This document shows positions 11,520-20,662 of a DNA stretch of 64,000 nucleotides, piece after piece. Every line of letters begins with the position of its first letter. Position 1 is the first letter of the stretch. The position numbers and the translations under genes are program-made. The DNA comes from a bacterium (GTDB lineage: Bacteria; Chloroflexota; Anaerolineae; Caldilineales; Caldilineaceae). The notes below the pieces were generated by a model. That model was given only the letters and a program-made list of their open reading frames with translations. It did not search any database and was not told the DNA's origin. The stretch lies in assembly GCA_016124945.1 (NCBI GenBank), contig WGMT01000069.1, positions 62,001-126,000 of the forward strand, written 5' to 3'.

Positions 11520-12545
11520 CTAGTCCAGCCCCCCGCGCTCGTTGGCGAAGGACATTACCTCGTCGTAGGTGGGCATGAAGTTGGCGCAGCCGTGTTTGGT
11601 GACGACGATGGCACCGCAGGCGTTGCCCAATCGCGCCGCTCTGCGCAGATCCCAGCCGTGGACGTAGCCATAGATGAATCCGGCGCCGAAGGCATCCCCC
11701 GCACCGAGGATGTTGTAGATCTCCACCGGGAAGCCGGGCGCTTCCTCAACGCGACCATCCTGCCAGTGGACCCGCGCCCCCAGCGCGCCCACCTTTTCGA
11801 TCACGGCTTTGGGGCCGAGTGAGAGGATCGTCTTGATGGCCGTGTTGACGTCACCTTCCACTTTGGTGTCGGAGACCTGCGAATGGGTCAGCGACATCTG
11901 CGCCGTGTCCACGAGCATGGCGGCGTTGATCTCGTCCTTGGTGCCGATGACAATGTCCACCAAATGCATGGCCGAGCGGCAGACCACGCCGAACGCTCGT
12001 GGATCGTGCCACTGGTCAGGCCGAAAATCGATATCGAAGACGACGTCGGTGCCTACCTGTTGCGCGATCTCAGCGCCGAACATGGTGGCGCTGCGGCTGG
12101 GTTCCTTGCTCAGGTTTGTCCCCGCGAATTGGAATACCTTGCTGTCGGCAATCGGCGCGGCCAGCACATCGTCGATATTCAGCTCAATGTCCGCACAGTT
12201 GTCGCGGTAGTAGACCAGTGGGAACTTGTTGGGCGGCTCAATGCCGAGGACGACGGCGCTGGTGCGGTGTCCTGGCTTGCGCACGCTGAACTTCGTCTCC
12301 ACGCCTTCCTTCACCAGGAACGCGTGGATAAAGTCGCCCACCGGGTCCACCCCCAACCCAGTGACAATGGCGCTCTTCAGCCCCAAGCGCCGCGCCCCCA
12401 CGCTGATGTTCGTGGGCGAACCGCCGACATAGGCGGCAAAGCTCGTAATCTGCTCAAACGGCGCGCCGACATCGTTGCTGTACAGATCGATGGATGAACG
12501 TCCCATGTGCAAAGAATCATAAGTTCGGGTGGACAAGTCGGTCAT
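11520..12545 (-). CDS. iolC: 5-Dehydro-2-deoxygluconokinase (PfkB family)
   Basis: IolC phosphorylates 5-dehydro-2-deoxy-D-gluconate made by IolB. The 341-residue product starts at ATG 12545 after GAGGAGATC; a frame extension upstream is unlikely. The PfkB family features are the N-terminal DLYSNDVGAPFEQ and YVGGSPTNISVGARRLG (sugar-binding region) and the C-terminal signature ILGAGDAFGAGFIYG with the catalytic Asp. There is no C-terminal DUF2090/aldolase fusion as seen in some IolC proteins, so the next step (IolJ aldolase) must be encoded elsewhere. It lies between iolB and a Gfo/Idh/MocA gene, with palindromic spacers on both sides. Confidence 0.92.
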   Translation of the reverse strand: MTDLSTRTYDSLHMGRSSIDLYSNDVGAPFEQITSFAAYVGGSPTNISVGARRLGLKSAIVTGLGVDPVGDFIHAFLVKEGVETKFSVRKPGHRTSAVVLGIEPPNKFPLVYYRDNCADIELNIDDVLAAPIADSKVFQFAGTNLSKEPSRSATMFGAEIAQQVGTDVVFDIDFRPDQWHDPRAFGVVCRSAMHLVDIVIGTKDEINAAMLVDTAQMSLTHSQVSDTKVEGDVNTAIKTILSLGPKAVIEKVGALGARVHWQDGRVEEAPGFPVEIYNILGAGDAFGAGFIYGYVHGWDLRRAARLGNACGAIVVTKHGCANFMPTYDEVMSFANERGGLD

Positions 12546-12601
12546 GGTGATCTCCTCTGGTTCAGATGACAAGCGTTATCCGAAGAATAGAGAAGAAGTT
12601 T

Positions 12602-12836
12602 TTCCACAGATTCCACGGATTAAAAGGATTTCCAGAAAGGACTCAAGTCGCAATTCTCGCCAAAATAGCCGAGAGAGCATCCTCTGATGCGGCTTGAATG
12701 TGATCTGGTCGGCTTACGTCGGCATCTGAGGATGCCTACTCAGCGTTCATATTGATGCAAACTCTGGAAATCCTTTTCATCCGTGTAATCTGTGGATAAT
12801 TTCTGTCTTCGTGTTTCTTCGTGTGGCTTCGTGGAT
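12602..12836. repeat. Long imperfect inverted repeat filling the iolB-iolC spacer
   Basis: The 323-base gap contains arms near 12602-12636 (CCACAGATTCCACGGATT, AAAGGATTTCC) and 12764-12798 (GGAAATCC, ATCCGTGTAATCTGTGG). An inner pair sits near 12679 and 12722 (GCATCCTC / GAGGATGC). The right flank adds CTTCGTGTGGCTTCGTGGATC, shared with the 11321-11502 element. No coding frame is supported in this gap. Confidence 0.75.
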
Positions 12837-12868
12837 CAATTTCTGGCAATTGGGATACTGTGGGTAGC

Positions 12869-13756
12869 TTAGTACAAAGGCAATCGTTCATCCACCCGCG
12901 TATACGTCGTCTTCACCCACGTATACTGCGGATCATCCTGGTTGGCCAGGCTCTGCGCGCTCCCTGCCAGGACGTTCAAATAGTACGTCGTGTACCCTGG
13001 CGCGCTGACCACAGGATGGTAGCCCTCCGGCACGAGGACGGCGCTGTTGTGCGTGGCGCGCATGAGGCCGTCGATGGGCCGACCTGCCTGATGCAGCGGC
13101 GAGTGTTCGTCGGTGTAGACGCGCTGATAGGCGTAGCCTTCGGGCTTGTCGATCTGGTAGAAATAGACCTCTTCCAAATCGGCTTCGATCAGCTTTCCGT
13201 CGGCGTCTTCAATGTGGACATCGTGCTTATGCGGTGGATAGCTGCTCCAGTTGCCACTAGGGGTATAGACTTCCACCAGCACCAACCGGTGGACGGGCGA
13301 TCCCGGTGGCAGCAGATCGTTGATCTGCCGACTCACGTTGTCGCCGCCGCGGATGCCGCTGGGCACATCTTCGGGCTTGATCAACCAGGGATCATGATCC
13401 TCGTCGGTGGGCACCCAGGTGACGGCAAACTCACCCGCTTCCTCCGCTGTAACGGTCAACTGTGTGTGGCGGGGCAGGTAGAGCGCGTGGCCGGCGGCCT
13501 CGAAGACGTGTTTTCGCCCGCCGATGCCCGTCCATGCGCCACGGTTGCTCGTCACCGCGTAGCGGCCGGTGAGGTTGACGAAGGCAAACTCATTTTCACC
13601 GGTGTCAAACGACCAACTTTGCCCCTGTCCTAAGCGGCGGGCTTGGAACGAAATGTAGTCCCACCCGGCGCTCTCCGGCGTAATGGACAGGATCAGATTC
13701 GGGTCCTCGGCGTGGTGTTGGGGGAGGACCAACATCGTTTCGGCTGTATAGCGCAT
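12869..13756 (-). CDS. iolB: 5-Deoxy-glucuronate isomerase
   Basis: IolB isomerises 5-deoxy-D-glucuronate to 5-dehydro-2-deoxy-D-gluconate. The 295-residue protein has the two-cupin layout of IolB: an N-terminal half with ESAGWDYISFQARRLGQGQSW and a C-terminal half with SYPPHKHDVH, the metal-binding His cluster, followed by EEVYFYQI with the Glu ligand. Start: ATG 13756, with GGAG six bases upstream; the frame also allows a TTG four codons earlier. It is the first enzyme gene of the pathway in the minus-strand run, behind a DinB-like gene and the LacI-type regulator. Confidence 0.93.
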   Translation of the reverse strand: MRYTAETMLVLPQHHAEDPNLILSITPESAGWDYISFQARRLGQGQSWSFDTGENEFAFVNLTGRYAVTSNRGAWTGIGGRKHVFEAAGHALYLPRHTQLTVTAEEAGEFAVTWVPTDEDHDPWLIKPEDVPSGIRGGDNVSRQINDLLPPGSPVHRLVLVEVYTPSGNWSSYPPHKHDVHIEDADGKLIEADLEEVYFYQIDKPEGYAYQRVYTDEHSPLHQAGRPIDGLMRATHNSAVLVPEGYHPVVSAPGYTTYYLNVLAGSAQSLANQDDPQYTWVKTTYTRVDERLPLY

Positions 13757-13830
13757 TGGTTGCTCCAATCAGTGATGGAGGACGGTGGACGAAAGACTAG
13801 TCTATGATCGTCCTTGACGTTCGTCTATTG

Positions 13831-14325
13831 TCACTCAGTCTGTCTCACAAAGTAGATGTAATCCAGCGGCTCCGTGGGGAAGCCCAACGGGTAGACAATC
13901 GGCGTGATCTGAGATCTGTGTTCGGTGCCGTGGTTGATCAGGTGGTGCAGCAGATCGTTCAGGGAACAATTGTAGGGTGTGCCAAGTGTGTCTCGAAAGT
14001 GAAAGATTTGTGCCAGATCCGATTCGTTCAGCGTTGTCACCCAGGATCGCCATTCGGCACGCAGCGGGTCCCAGCGCTCGCGCAATTCGGCCAGCGATCC
14101 GATCTTGGACGGGTCGACCATGGCGGCGGGCGCACTGCCCAGGATGCGCTGTCGCCAGATCCACTCGGCGCTGTAACAATGGACGGCCACCTTGTGCAGC
14201 GAACCCCAAAAGAACGGCCGTTCCTCGAAATACGCCGCTTCGGGGATCGCTGCCAAACTCGGAAAGACGCGCTGCCACGCCCATTCGTTGTATTCAAAAA
14301 GCCGATAGACCGAGTTTATATGCAT
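13831..14325 (-). CDS. DinB-family putative metal-dependent protein
   Basis: The 164-residue protein has a four-helix-bundle pattern and the DinB/YfiT metal-ligand arrangement: His49 in VHCYSAEWIW and His132/His136 in NHGTEHRSQI. Trp-rich helices at the N-terminus (YNEWAWQRVF) are typical. DinB proteins are a broad family; some are thiol-dependent S-transferases (e.g. bacillithiol or mycothiol), many have no known role. Start: ATG 14325. It sits between lacI and iolB and is co-directional, so it is probably co-transcribed with the inositol genes, but nothing in its sequence links it to inositol. Confidence 0.8.
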   Translation of the reverse strand: MHINSVYRLFEYNEWAWQRVFPSLAAIPEAAYFEERPFFWGSLHKVAVHCYSAEWIWRQRILGSAPAAMVDPSKIGSLAELRERWDPLRAEWRSWVTTLNESDLAQIFHFRDTLGTPYNCSLNDLLHHLINHGTEHRSQITPIVYPLGFPTEPLDYIYFVRQTE

Positions 14326-14408
14326 ATTTCTGCTCTCCGATAGAACCTACCTTTACCCATCCAAACGACCCAATCGAGCGAAAACCTGCGCCACCCACGC
14401 AACACGAA

Positions 14409-15440
14409 TCACGAATCACCTTTCACCGTCGATTCCCGAATCAACAATTCCCCGCGCAATTGCACCTCGTGTGGCGGCGCGGTGACTTTGTCTGTCAGCA
14501 GACCCAGTAGCATCTCTGTTGCGCGCACACCCATTTCATAGCGAGGCTGTGCCAGCGTGGTAAGCGGAGGCGCAACGTGGGGTGTCACCTCCAGGCCGTC
14601 GAAACCGGCTACGGCCACATCATCGGGGACACGTAACCCGCGCCGTCGCAGCCCGCTGAGGACGCCGATGGCCAGCAAATCGTTGTAGCAGAAAACTGCG
14701 TCCGGCAACTGACCCCAACTACGTTCCGCTTTGGCCAGCAGCGCATCCACCGCCTCCATGCCAGTATCGATGGTTGAACCCTGCACATCCACCGTTACCG
14801 GCTGTATGAGGTTGGCCTGTGCCAGTGCATCAAGCCATGCATTACGCCGTTCCCGATCAACGCGGCCGCCAGAGAGATGACCTAGGTAGGCAATACGTTG
14901 ATATCCCTGCGCCAGCAGGTGCGCCATGATCTGCCCAGCGCCGGTATAGTCGTCGTGGGTTACCGAGTAAAGCGTGTCTCCTGTGCTGTGGGTGCTGATC
15001 AGCACAATGGGAATGTCTATCTCGTCGAGGACTTCGGCGTAGCGATCTCCAAACTGTCCGGCTGAGATGATGATACCGTCTACATTGCGTGCTTGGAAGC
15101 TGCGCACCATGCGTACTTCTTGCTCCGGGTTGGCGGTCGTACTGCCAAGGAAGAGGCTATACTCGTGGGCTTGGGCCACATGTTCAACGCCCTTGATGAT
15201 CTCAGCGTGAAAAGGATCGCCGATGTTCGTCACCACCAGGCCGATGCTGCGTGTACGCTGCATCACCAGGCCACGCGCCACGAGATTCGGGGTGTAGCCC
15301 ATCTCTTGTGCAATGGCGACGACACGTGCCCGCGTGTCTTCGCCGATCCGTCCTTCGCCACGCAGCGCCCGGCTTACAGTAGGGTGGCTGACGCCGGCAA
15401 CTGCGGCAATATCCTTAATCGAGACGCGTTTTTTGCTCAA
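14409..15440 (-). CDS. LacI-family transcriptional regulator, probable inositol cluster regulator
   Basis: The 343-residue protein begins with a TTG codon at 15440; GAGAG lies upstream. It opens with the LacI helix-turn-helix and hinge helix (VSIKDIAAVAGVSHPTVSRALRG ... NLVARGLVMQ). A periplasmic-binding-protein-like effector domain follows (SIGLVVTNIGDPFHAEIIKG, GIIISAG, DAVFCYNDLLAIGVLSGLR, VAGFDG). It is first in the minus-strand inositol run, so it is probably the local repressor, with an inositol-derived effector inferred from context. The last residues (GDS) and the TGA stop lie in a GTGATTCGTGATTCGTG word like the spacer repeats. A possible operator is at 15552-15569. Confidence 0.9.
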   Translation of the reverse strand: MSKKRVSIKDIAAVAGVSHPTVSRALRGEGRIGEDTRARVVAIAQEMGYTPNLVARGLVMQRTRSIGLVVTNIGDPFHAEIIKGVEHVAQAHEYSLFLGSTTANPEQEVRMVRSFQARNVDGIIISAGQFGDRYAEVLDEIDIPIVLISTHSTGDTLYSVTHDDYTGAGQIMAHLLAQGYQRIAYLGHLSGGRVDRERRNAWLDALAQANLIQPVTVDVQGSTIDTGMEAVDALLAKAERSWGQLPDAVFCYNDLLAIGVLSGLRRRGLRVPDDVAVAGFDGLEVTPHVAPPLTTLAQPRYEMGVRATEMLLGLLTDKVTAPPHEVQLRGELLIRESTVKGDS

Positions 15441-15740
15441 AGTTCGTCTCTCATTCGGCTAAAAATTGGGTTTTGGGGCTATGGGTGTTGGGTTCTTTTT
15501 GTGTCTACATAATCGGCATGAGGAAGGGGGGGCATCTGCCGGTACTTGGCTCGCGCATACGTTTGCGCAATTAAGGTGAGTATAGCATCCACACCTTTTG
15601 GTGTCAACCGCGTTCTATAGTTTGCATTTCTTATCAATTCGAGGATATGATCAACTCTCGATTTGTTTTTTGTATCATGGGCTGAGAGTGCGACTTGGCT
15701 TGTGTTGCCAAGTTTGGCGTTTCGCCAAGGAGTACTTTCA
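15441..15740. promoter_or_regulatory. Divergent lacI / DEAD-helicase regulatory region with a candidate LacI-type operator
   Basis: The gap lies between the starts of the regulator and the helicase. CGCGCATACGTTTGCGCA (15552-15569) is a near-palindrome with a central CG, the usual layout of LacI-family operators; two of nine half-site positions differ. A second small palindrome, ACACCTTTTGGTGT, is at 15591-15604. G-rich low-complexity words (TTGGGTTTTGGGG) lie at 15466-15495. I could not assign -35/-10 boxes with confidence. Confidence 0.3.
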
Positions 15741-17099
15741 GTGAGTTTTGAACAATTTTCTTTTGACGCGCGCATCGCGTCCGGTATTCGCTCCGCAGGA
15801 TACACCGCACCTACCCCCATCCAACTAGACGCAATCCCCTACGTATTGGCTGGGCGTGATCTACTGGGCCTTGCCCAAACCGGCACCGGCAAGACGGCTG
15901 CCTTCGTCCTTCCCATCCTGCAAAATCTGCTCAATGGATCGTCGCGCCAGCCGCGTGTACTCATCCTTGCCCCGACGCGGGAACTGGCAGAACAGATCAA
16001 CACCACCATTCAAGATCTGGGCAAGCAGACCCGCATCCGCAGCATGACCATCTACGGCGGCGTGGGCAAAAGCCCACAGATCGCCGGCCTGCGCCGCGGA
16101 ACCGATATTGTTGTGGCCTGCCCTGGTCGCTTACTAGATCTCATGGGCGATCGTGCGGTGGATCTGTCACGTATCGAGGTGTTAGTGTTAGACGAAGCGG
16201 ATCGCATGTGCGACATGGGCTTTCTGCCCGATGTGCGCCGCATCCTTTCGCAGTTGCCCACACAGCGCCAGACGCTCTTCTTCTCTGCCACCATGCCCGA
16301 AGACATCCGCAAACTCGCCGGTGAAATCCTCAAGAAGCCGGCTTCAGTACAGATTGGCTTGATCGCACCTGCCAAGACGGTGTCACATGCGCTCTATCCG
16401 GTGGCGTCGGGCCTGAAGAAACGCCTGCTGCTGGCAACGCTGGCACAGACGGCGACGGGACGCGTGCTTGTCTTTACACGGACCAAGCACCGTGCTCGTT
16501 CCCTGGCCGAGGATCTTATCCGCGAGGGCTATCGTGCTGTCGCCCTACAAGGAAACATGGCCCAGAATCGTCGCCAGCAGGCCATCGATGGCTTCCGCTC
16601 CGGCCAATATGACATCCTCGTGGCCACCGACATCGCCTCGCGTGGCATCGATGTCACCGAAGTCTCTCACGTCATCAACTACGATATCCCCGACACGGTG
16701 GACGCTTACACCCATCGTATCGGGCGCACCGGCCGCGCCGAGCAAGAAGGCGACGCTTTCACATTCGTTTCACCGGAAGACGAGCCGATGGTGCGCGACA
16801 TTGAGCGCGTGCTGGGCATGGTGCTGGAGCGCCGCTATTTGGAGAATTTCAACTACGGCGCGCCGATTCCCGCCGCTAGCGAAGAGCGCCGCCCGCCCCG
16901 TCCTGGTCGAGGACAGCCCAGCCGTCGGCCCGCTCAGTCTTCTAACGCCCCTCGCAAGAGCAGTACTGCCAAACCCGTACCCGCACATAACGGCAGCAAA
17001 CAGGCCGAAACCAGCAACGCCACCGTGAGCGACAGCAGCACCGACGACAAAGTGCGTCGTCGCCGTTTCCGCCGCCGCAACCCGCGTAGTCAGGCGTAG
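15741..17099 (+). CDS. DEAD-box ATP-dependent RNA helicase (RhlE/CshA type)
   Basis: The 452-residue RNA helicase starts at GTG 15741, with AAGGAG eight bases upstream; the open frame from 15663 has no binding site. All core motifs are present in order: F-x-GYTAPTPIQ Q-motif, AQTGTGKT (I), PTRELAEQ (Ia), TPGRL-like PGRLLDLM, DEAD (II), SAT (III), VFTRTKHRA (IV), DIASRGIDV (V) and HRIGRTGRA (VI). The C-terminal 70 residues are basic and disordered, ending in an Arg-rich tail (RRRRFRRRNPRSQA) that probably binds RNA. It acts in RNA remodelling, for example ribosome assembly or mRNA decay. It is monocistronic and convergent with arfB. Confidence 0.95.
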   Translation: MSFEQFSFDARIASGIRSAGYTAPTPIQLDAIPYVLAGRDLLGLAQTGTGKTAAFVLPILQNLLNGSSRQPRVLILAPTRELAEQINTTIQDLGKQTRIRSMTIYGGVGKSPQIAGLRRGTDIVVACPGRLLDLMGDRAVDLSRIEVLVLDEADRMCDMGFLPDVRRILSQLPTQRQTLFFSATMPEDIRKLAGEILKKPASVQIGLIAPAKTVSHALYPVASGLKKRLLLATLAQTATGRVLVFTRTKHRARSLAEDLIREGYRAVALQGNMAQNRRQQAIDGFRSGQYDILVATDIASRGIDVTEVSHVINYDIPDTVDAYTHRIGRTGRAEQEGDAFTFVSPEDEPMVRDIERVLGMVLERRYLENFNYGAPIPAASEERRPPRPGRGQPSRRPAQSSNAPRKSSTAKPVPAHNGSKQAETSNATVSDSSTDDKVRRRRFRRRNPRSQA

Positions 17100-17102
17100 G
17101 TA

Positions 17103-17168
17103 GACGACGGACGACAGACGACATGCACGGTCGCATCCTGGGCCGGTCGTCCGCCGTCTGTCGTCCTC
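17103..17168. repeat. Inverted GACGAC-type repeat between convergent genes
   Basis: GACGACGGACGACAGACGAC (17103-17122) faces inverse words (GTCGTCCGCCGTCTGTCGTCC, about 17147-17167) across 24 bases. It directly follows the helicase stop and could serve as a terminator for both convergent genes. It shares its word with the element at 6548-6693. Confidence 0.75.
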
Positions 17169-17172
17169 CTCC

Positions 17173-17619
17173 TCACCAATCCACTCCCTTGCGCCGACCT
17201 TTACGTTCGCTCTGTTCTTTCTTCCTCTGCAAGCGCTTTTCCTGCGCCGACTTTGACGGACGTGTGGCGCGGCGCGGGGGACGGGTGACCAGCGCGCTGC
17301 GTAATAATTGCTGCAACCGGCTCAGCGCCGCCTCGCGATTCTGCTCCTGGCTCCGATACTCCTGCGCTTTGATGATGACTTCACCACTGGCCGTCATTCG
17401 GTGATCTTTGTACTCAAGCAAACGTTCTTTGTAGAAATCAGGCAACGACGACGCCGGAATGTCGAAGCGTAACTGGATCGCGGTAGACGATTTGTTGACG
17501 TTCTGCCCGCCTGCACCTTGCGCGCGTACAGCCGTCAGCTCGATTTCGCTAAGCGGAATTGCCACCCGATCTGTAATTTGAAGTAAGTTTTCCTGATCCA
17601 CAACGAGACTTTCCTTCAT
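17173..17619 (-). CDS. arfB: Alternative ribosome-rescue factor / peptidyl-tRNA hydrolase ArfB (YaeJ)
   Basis: ArfB hydrolyses peptidyl-tRNA on ribosomes stalled on non-stop mRNA. The 148-residue product has the release-factor signature RAQGAGGQNVNK with the catalytic GGQ at 37-39. A long basic C-terminal tail (RPSKSAQEKRLQRKKEQSERKGRRKG) enters the empty mRNA channel in this family. Length and architecture match ArfB rather than RF1/RF2. It starts at 17619, four bases after the stop of the upstream 943-residue gene, so the two are probably co-transcribed, although their functions appear unrelated. Confidence 0.93.
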   Translation of the reverse strand: MKESLVVDQENLLQITDRVAIPLSEIELTAVRAQGAGGQNVNKSSTAIQLRFDIPASSLPDFYKERLLEYKDHRMTASGEVIIKAQEYRSQEQNREAALSRLQQLLRSALVTRPPRRATRPSKSAQEKRLQRKKEQSERKGRRKGVDW

Positions 17620-17623
17620 GACA

Positions 17624-20455
17624 CTACGGCAGCCGACGCCCCGGCACTTCGATGGGTGGCGCAGACGGTGGCATGGCTACTTCGGCGGCGACTTCTCCGC
17701 GGATGCCGGCGGGTATGATGAGCTTTTCCACTTCCATGAAGGGCAAAGGATCGGAATAGCCGCCCCAGCCGTCGCCGCGGAAATGGGGCGTGATGCGGAT
17801 GCTGAAGTGCAGATGCGGCCCCGTACTGGTGCCCGAATTGCCCGACTCGCCCAACACGTCCCCACGGCGGACGGTTTCGCCCTCGCGCACGGTGACACGG
17901 TGCATGTGCGCGTAGACCGACTGTCCCCAGCGGTGATCGACCATCACCCAATTGCCGAATCCACTTGGCGACGCCCCCACTGTGAGGACACGTCCTTCGT
18001 CGCTGCTCACGAGCGGCGTGCCGACGGGCAGGGCAAAGTCGATGCCGTTGTGTCCGCGCAACGGCACGCCGTCGTACAAAAACTGTTTGTAAAAATCGAC
18101 GTTGTCGCCCCAAAGCTGAGACACACGATGTGTGCCCCGGTATGGGATTGCTAGTTGAATCGCATTGCGGAAGATCGCCGGGGCCAGCAGCCGCGTGCCG
18201 GTAGGCGACACTTCGGCCATCCACCCCACCAACGGGCTACTGCTGTCGCCTCCTTGCACCTGCCACCAGAAGAGACCGTCTGCCTGGCGTGGGCCATCCT
18301 TCAAGCGCAGGAGTGCCTTGCTCGGCACCACGGCTACCACATCGTCTATTGGCTTGTTGCGGAAACCGGGCGTGCGGCGGATATTGACATCGCTCAGCGA
18401 TATGTTGCAGACGCCGTCACCGACGCGGTAGGTGTCGAAGACAGGCGGCTCTACCGGCGCGGGTGGCGGCGGCGCTTTTTCCAGCAGTAGTTCCTCGCCG
18501 TTGCTTGTGGCTTCAGCGGTCCAACCGCGCAGGCGCCGGCCTTCGTGTGTGAAATCGACCTGCCACCACGTCAATTCGTCCGCTGTTCGCGGGCCGGAAA
18601 TGATGGTCACCGCGCCGCCGTAGGGGATCTCTGCCAGAATATCGTCGGTGGTCTTGCCCACGTAGCCGGGGGTGCGCCGCAAATTGACGTAGCTGCCGGT
18701 GTAGACAAGCTGATTCGGGCGAAACTTGCCTGTTGGCGTTGGTGTGGGTGGTTCGACGGGCGCAGGCGGGGTGACGGGCGTAGGCGATGCGTCGACTTTC
18801 GTCACCAGTGGTGCGCCGCTGCCTGATGTCTGCGCCAACCAGCCGGTGACTTCTTGCCCGGCGAAGCGGGTTTGCACCTGCCACCAGGTCAACCCGTCTA
18901 CGGCGCTCGGACCGGTCAACACGGTAGCGCGTACATCCAATGGCAGATCGGCGAGCACGTCTTCGGCGGGTTTGCTCTGGAAGCCGGGTGTCTTGCGCAG
19001 GCGTACCGTGGTGAGTGTCGAGATGATGTCCTGTGCTTTGAAATCGCCCACCTGGATCCCCTCGCGGCTGAGCAGCGGCTGATCGTCGGCCAGCGACTGC
19101 GCCGACCATCCCTGCACTGTGCGCCCGTCGTGTTGCGCCGTCAGCAACCACCAGACGAGGTTGTCGCCCAGGCGAGGACCGTCTACAACGCGTACGTTGC
19201 TGTTGAAGGGCAGGCTGGCGACAATGTCCTCCGCTGTTTTGCCGGTGACACCAGGCGTTTGGCGCAGGTTCACTACCGCTACGGTGAAAATTCGTTCGCC
19301 CCGCGTGAAATCGGCGGCCACCAGCGGCTTTGGCGGTATACCCACCACAGGCGGGGGTGGGCTCGCCACCGGCGTTGGCATTGCCTTCCATCGATAATCA
19401 TTGCGCAGCGCTTCGCGGAAGTCGTTGATTACGCCGTTGACCCCCTGGATCACCCACTTGTCCGCCGGCTTCCAACGGTAGAGGATCGCCGCCCGAATCT
19501 GTTGATATCCTGGCTGCTGATTCCACCAGTCGATTTCGGCGTAGGCGAGCTTCACCCAGCCGCGGTTGGCGTCTTCCCAGCGTTCGTCCTGATCCGTTTC
19601 TGTAAGGTAGACGGGCAGGTGACGCATGTTGGCCGGGATGCCGTGCATAAAGTCGCGATAGGTGAAGAAGTTGTAGTAGCGGTGGCCGAACGGGTGATCC
19701 ATGCGGCTTTCGTCGTGGATCAGATTTGGATCGACGCCGTGGGTGTAGGTGTGAATCGTAATGCCGTCACAGCCGTTGGGCCCCAGGTGATTGAGGAGAT
19801 CGGTGAGATACTGCACCCAGTCTCCTGTGGGGTTCTCTGGGTACTTTGTGTCAATGTTCCACGGGGCCACCGAGCCGATCAGCACTTGATCGTCCCCATG
19901 ACCGGTGACGGCGCGGATGGCGTTGCGGCAGAGTGTATAGCAGCGCGCATACATCTCGGGTGTAATTGGCTCGCCACGGTCAACATCGCGCGATTCGGGC
20001 AGTGCGGGGTGTAGCGCGTTGAAGCGTTGATGCAGTTCGCGTAGTTGACCGTAGATCACCTCAGGATCGGCGTCAATGTCACGTGTCCCTGGGATTTCGC
20101 GACGGATGGAATAAGCGCCCGGCCATTCCACCTGGTAGTTCATCTCATTGCCGATGATCCAGATCGCCGCGCCCTGGCTACCGCGCACGAAATTGGCGCA
20201 GCGTCGCGCAAAGTTCTCGTATTCGCGCGGAAAGGGGATCGTCCCCCCTGGGTTGTATCCGTTGTTCAGGCGCACAATCACGCCGAAACCGGCGTCGCTC
20301 CAGCGTCGGTAGTCCACACCGCGTGGATCGTTGGGATCGCTGCCGATGGCCTCTGTAAAGAGGACCCAACCTTTGCGTCCCTCGTCGGCCATGATTTGTT
20401 CGCCGCCGGGATCGTGTAAGCCGAAGATGAAGGGTGACTCATGCAAGTTGGCCAT
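17624..20455 (-). CDS. Glycosidase-like domain + four SH3-like repeats + M23 metallopeptidase
   Basis: The 943-residue protein starts at ATG 20455 after AGGAGGACGG. Residues 1-370 form a GH clan-A-like barrel, with NE in WIIGNEMNYQ (acid/base position) and TE in VYLTETDQDERW (nucleophile position). A Pro-rich linker follows. Then come four SH3b-type repeats, each with an LRxTPG-like start and an L-x-WWQV-like core (about residues 395-760). At about 790-900 lies an M23 lysostaphin-type domain with GHNGIDFALP, VYAHMHRV and GPHLHFSI metal ligands. Together these suggest cell-wall binding and cleavage. No signal peptide is visible at the N-terminus, which is odd for such a protein. Possible roles are autolysis, defence against other cells, or release by lysis. 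Confidence 0.85.
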   Translation of the reverse strand: MANLHESPFIFGLHDPGGEQIMADEGRKGWVLFTEAIGSDPNDPRGVDYRRWSDAGFGVIVRLNNGYNPGGTIPFPREYENFARRCANFVRGSQGAAIWIIGNEMNYQVEWPGAYSIRREIPGTRDIDADPEVIYGQLRELHQRFNALHPALPESRDVDRGEPITPEMYARCYTLCRNAIRAVTGHGDDQVLIGSVAPWNIDTKYPENPTGDWVQYLTDLLNHLGPNGCDGITIHTYTHGVDPNLIHDESRMDHPFGHRYYNFFTYRDFMHGIPANMRHLPVYLTETDQDERWEDANRGWVKLAYAEIDWWNQQPGYQQIRAAILYRWKPADKWVIQGVNGVINDFREALRNDYRWKAMPTPVASPPPPVVGIPPKPLVAADFTRGERIFTVAVVNLRQTPGVTGKTAEDIVASLPFNSNVRVVDGPRLGDNLVWWLLTAQHDGRTVQGWSAQSLADDQPLLSREGIQVGDFKAQDIISTLTTVRLRKTPGFQSKPAEDVLADLPLDVRATVLTGPSAVDGLTWWQVQTRFAGQEVTGWLAQTSGSGAPLVTKVDASPTPVTPPAPVEPPTPTPTGKFRPNQLVYTGSYVNLRRTPGYVGKTTDDILAEIPYGGAVTIISGPRTADELTWWQVDFTHEGRRLRGWTAEATSNGEELLLEKAPPPPAPVEPPVFDTYRVGDGVCNISLSDVNIRRTPGFRNKPIDDVVAVVPSKALLRLKDGPRQADGLFWWQVQGGDSSSPLVGWMAEVSPTGTRLLAPAIFRNAIQLAIPYRGTHRVSQLWGDNVDFYKQFLYDGVPLRGHNGIDFALPVGTPLVSSDEGRVLTVGASPSGFGNWVMVDHRWGQSVYAHMHRVTVREGETVRRGDVLGESGNSGTSTGPHLHFSIRITPHFRGDGWGGYSDPLPFMEVEKLIIPAGIRGEVAAEVAMPPSAPPIEVPGRRLP

Positions 20456-20569
20456 CCGTCCTCCTGTGGGTGGTGACATTTACTGCGTTTACTGCCCAGT
20501 GCATGGCATTATACAGCACAAAAGACTGCGCATCTAACCGATGAAATGTAGGCTGGATCGGGTTTAGAA

Positions 20570-20598
20570 TTGCATGGTCAGACGGCCACATCTATAAT
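20570..20598 (+). promoter_or_regulatory. Promoter of aspS
   Basis: TTGCAT (20570-20575), a 17-base spacer and a consensus TATAAT (20593-20598) lie 65 bases before the aspS start codon. A small hairpin TGTGCCTTCGGCACA follows in the leader. The leader is too short for a T-box. Confidence 0.75.
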
Positions 20599-20662
20599 GA
20601 TCAAATGTGTGCCTTCGGCACAAACCAAAACTTTCCAGTCACCCGTTGTTAAGGATGCCCTC

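Noticed and set aside
20479-20662. T-box leader upstream of aspS
   Set aside because: The leader after the promoter is only about 60 nt and has no T-box sequence.
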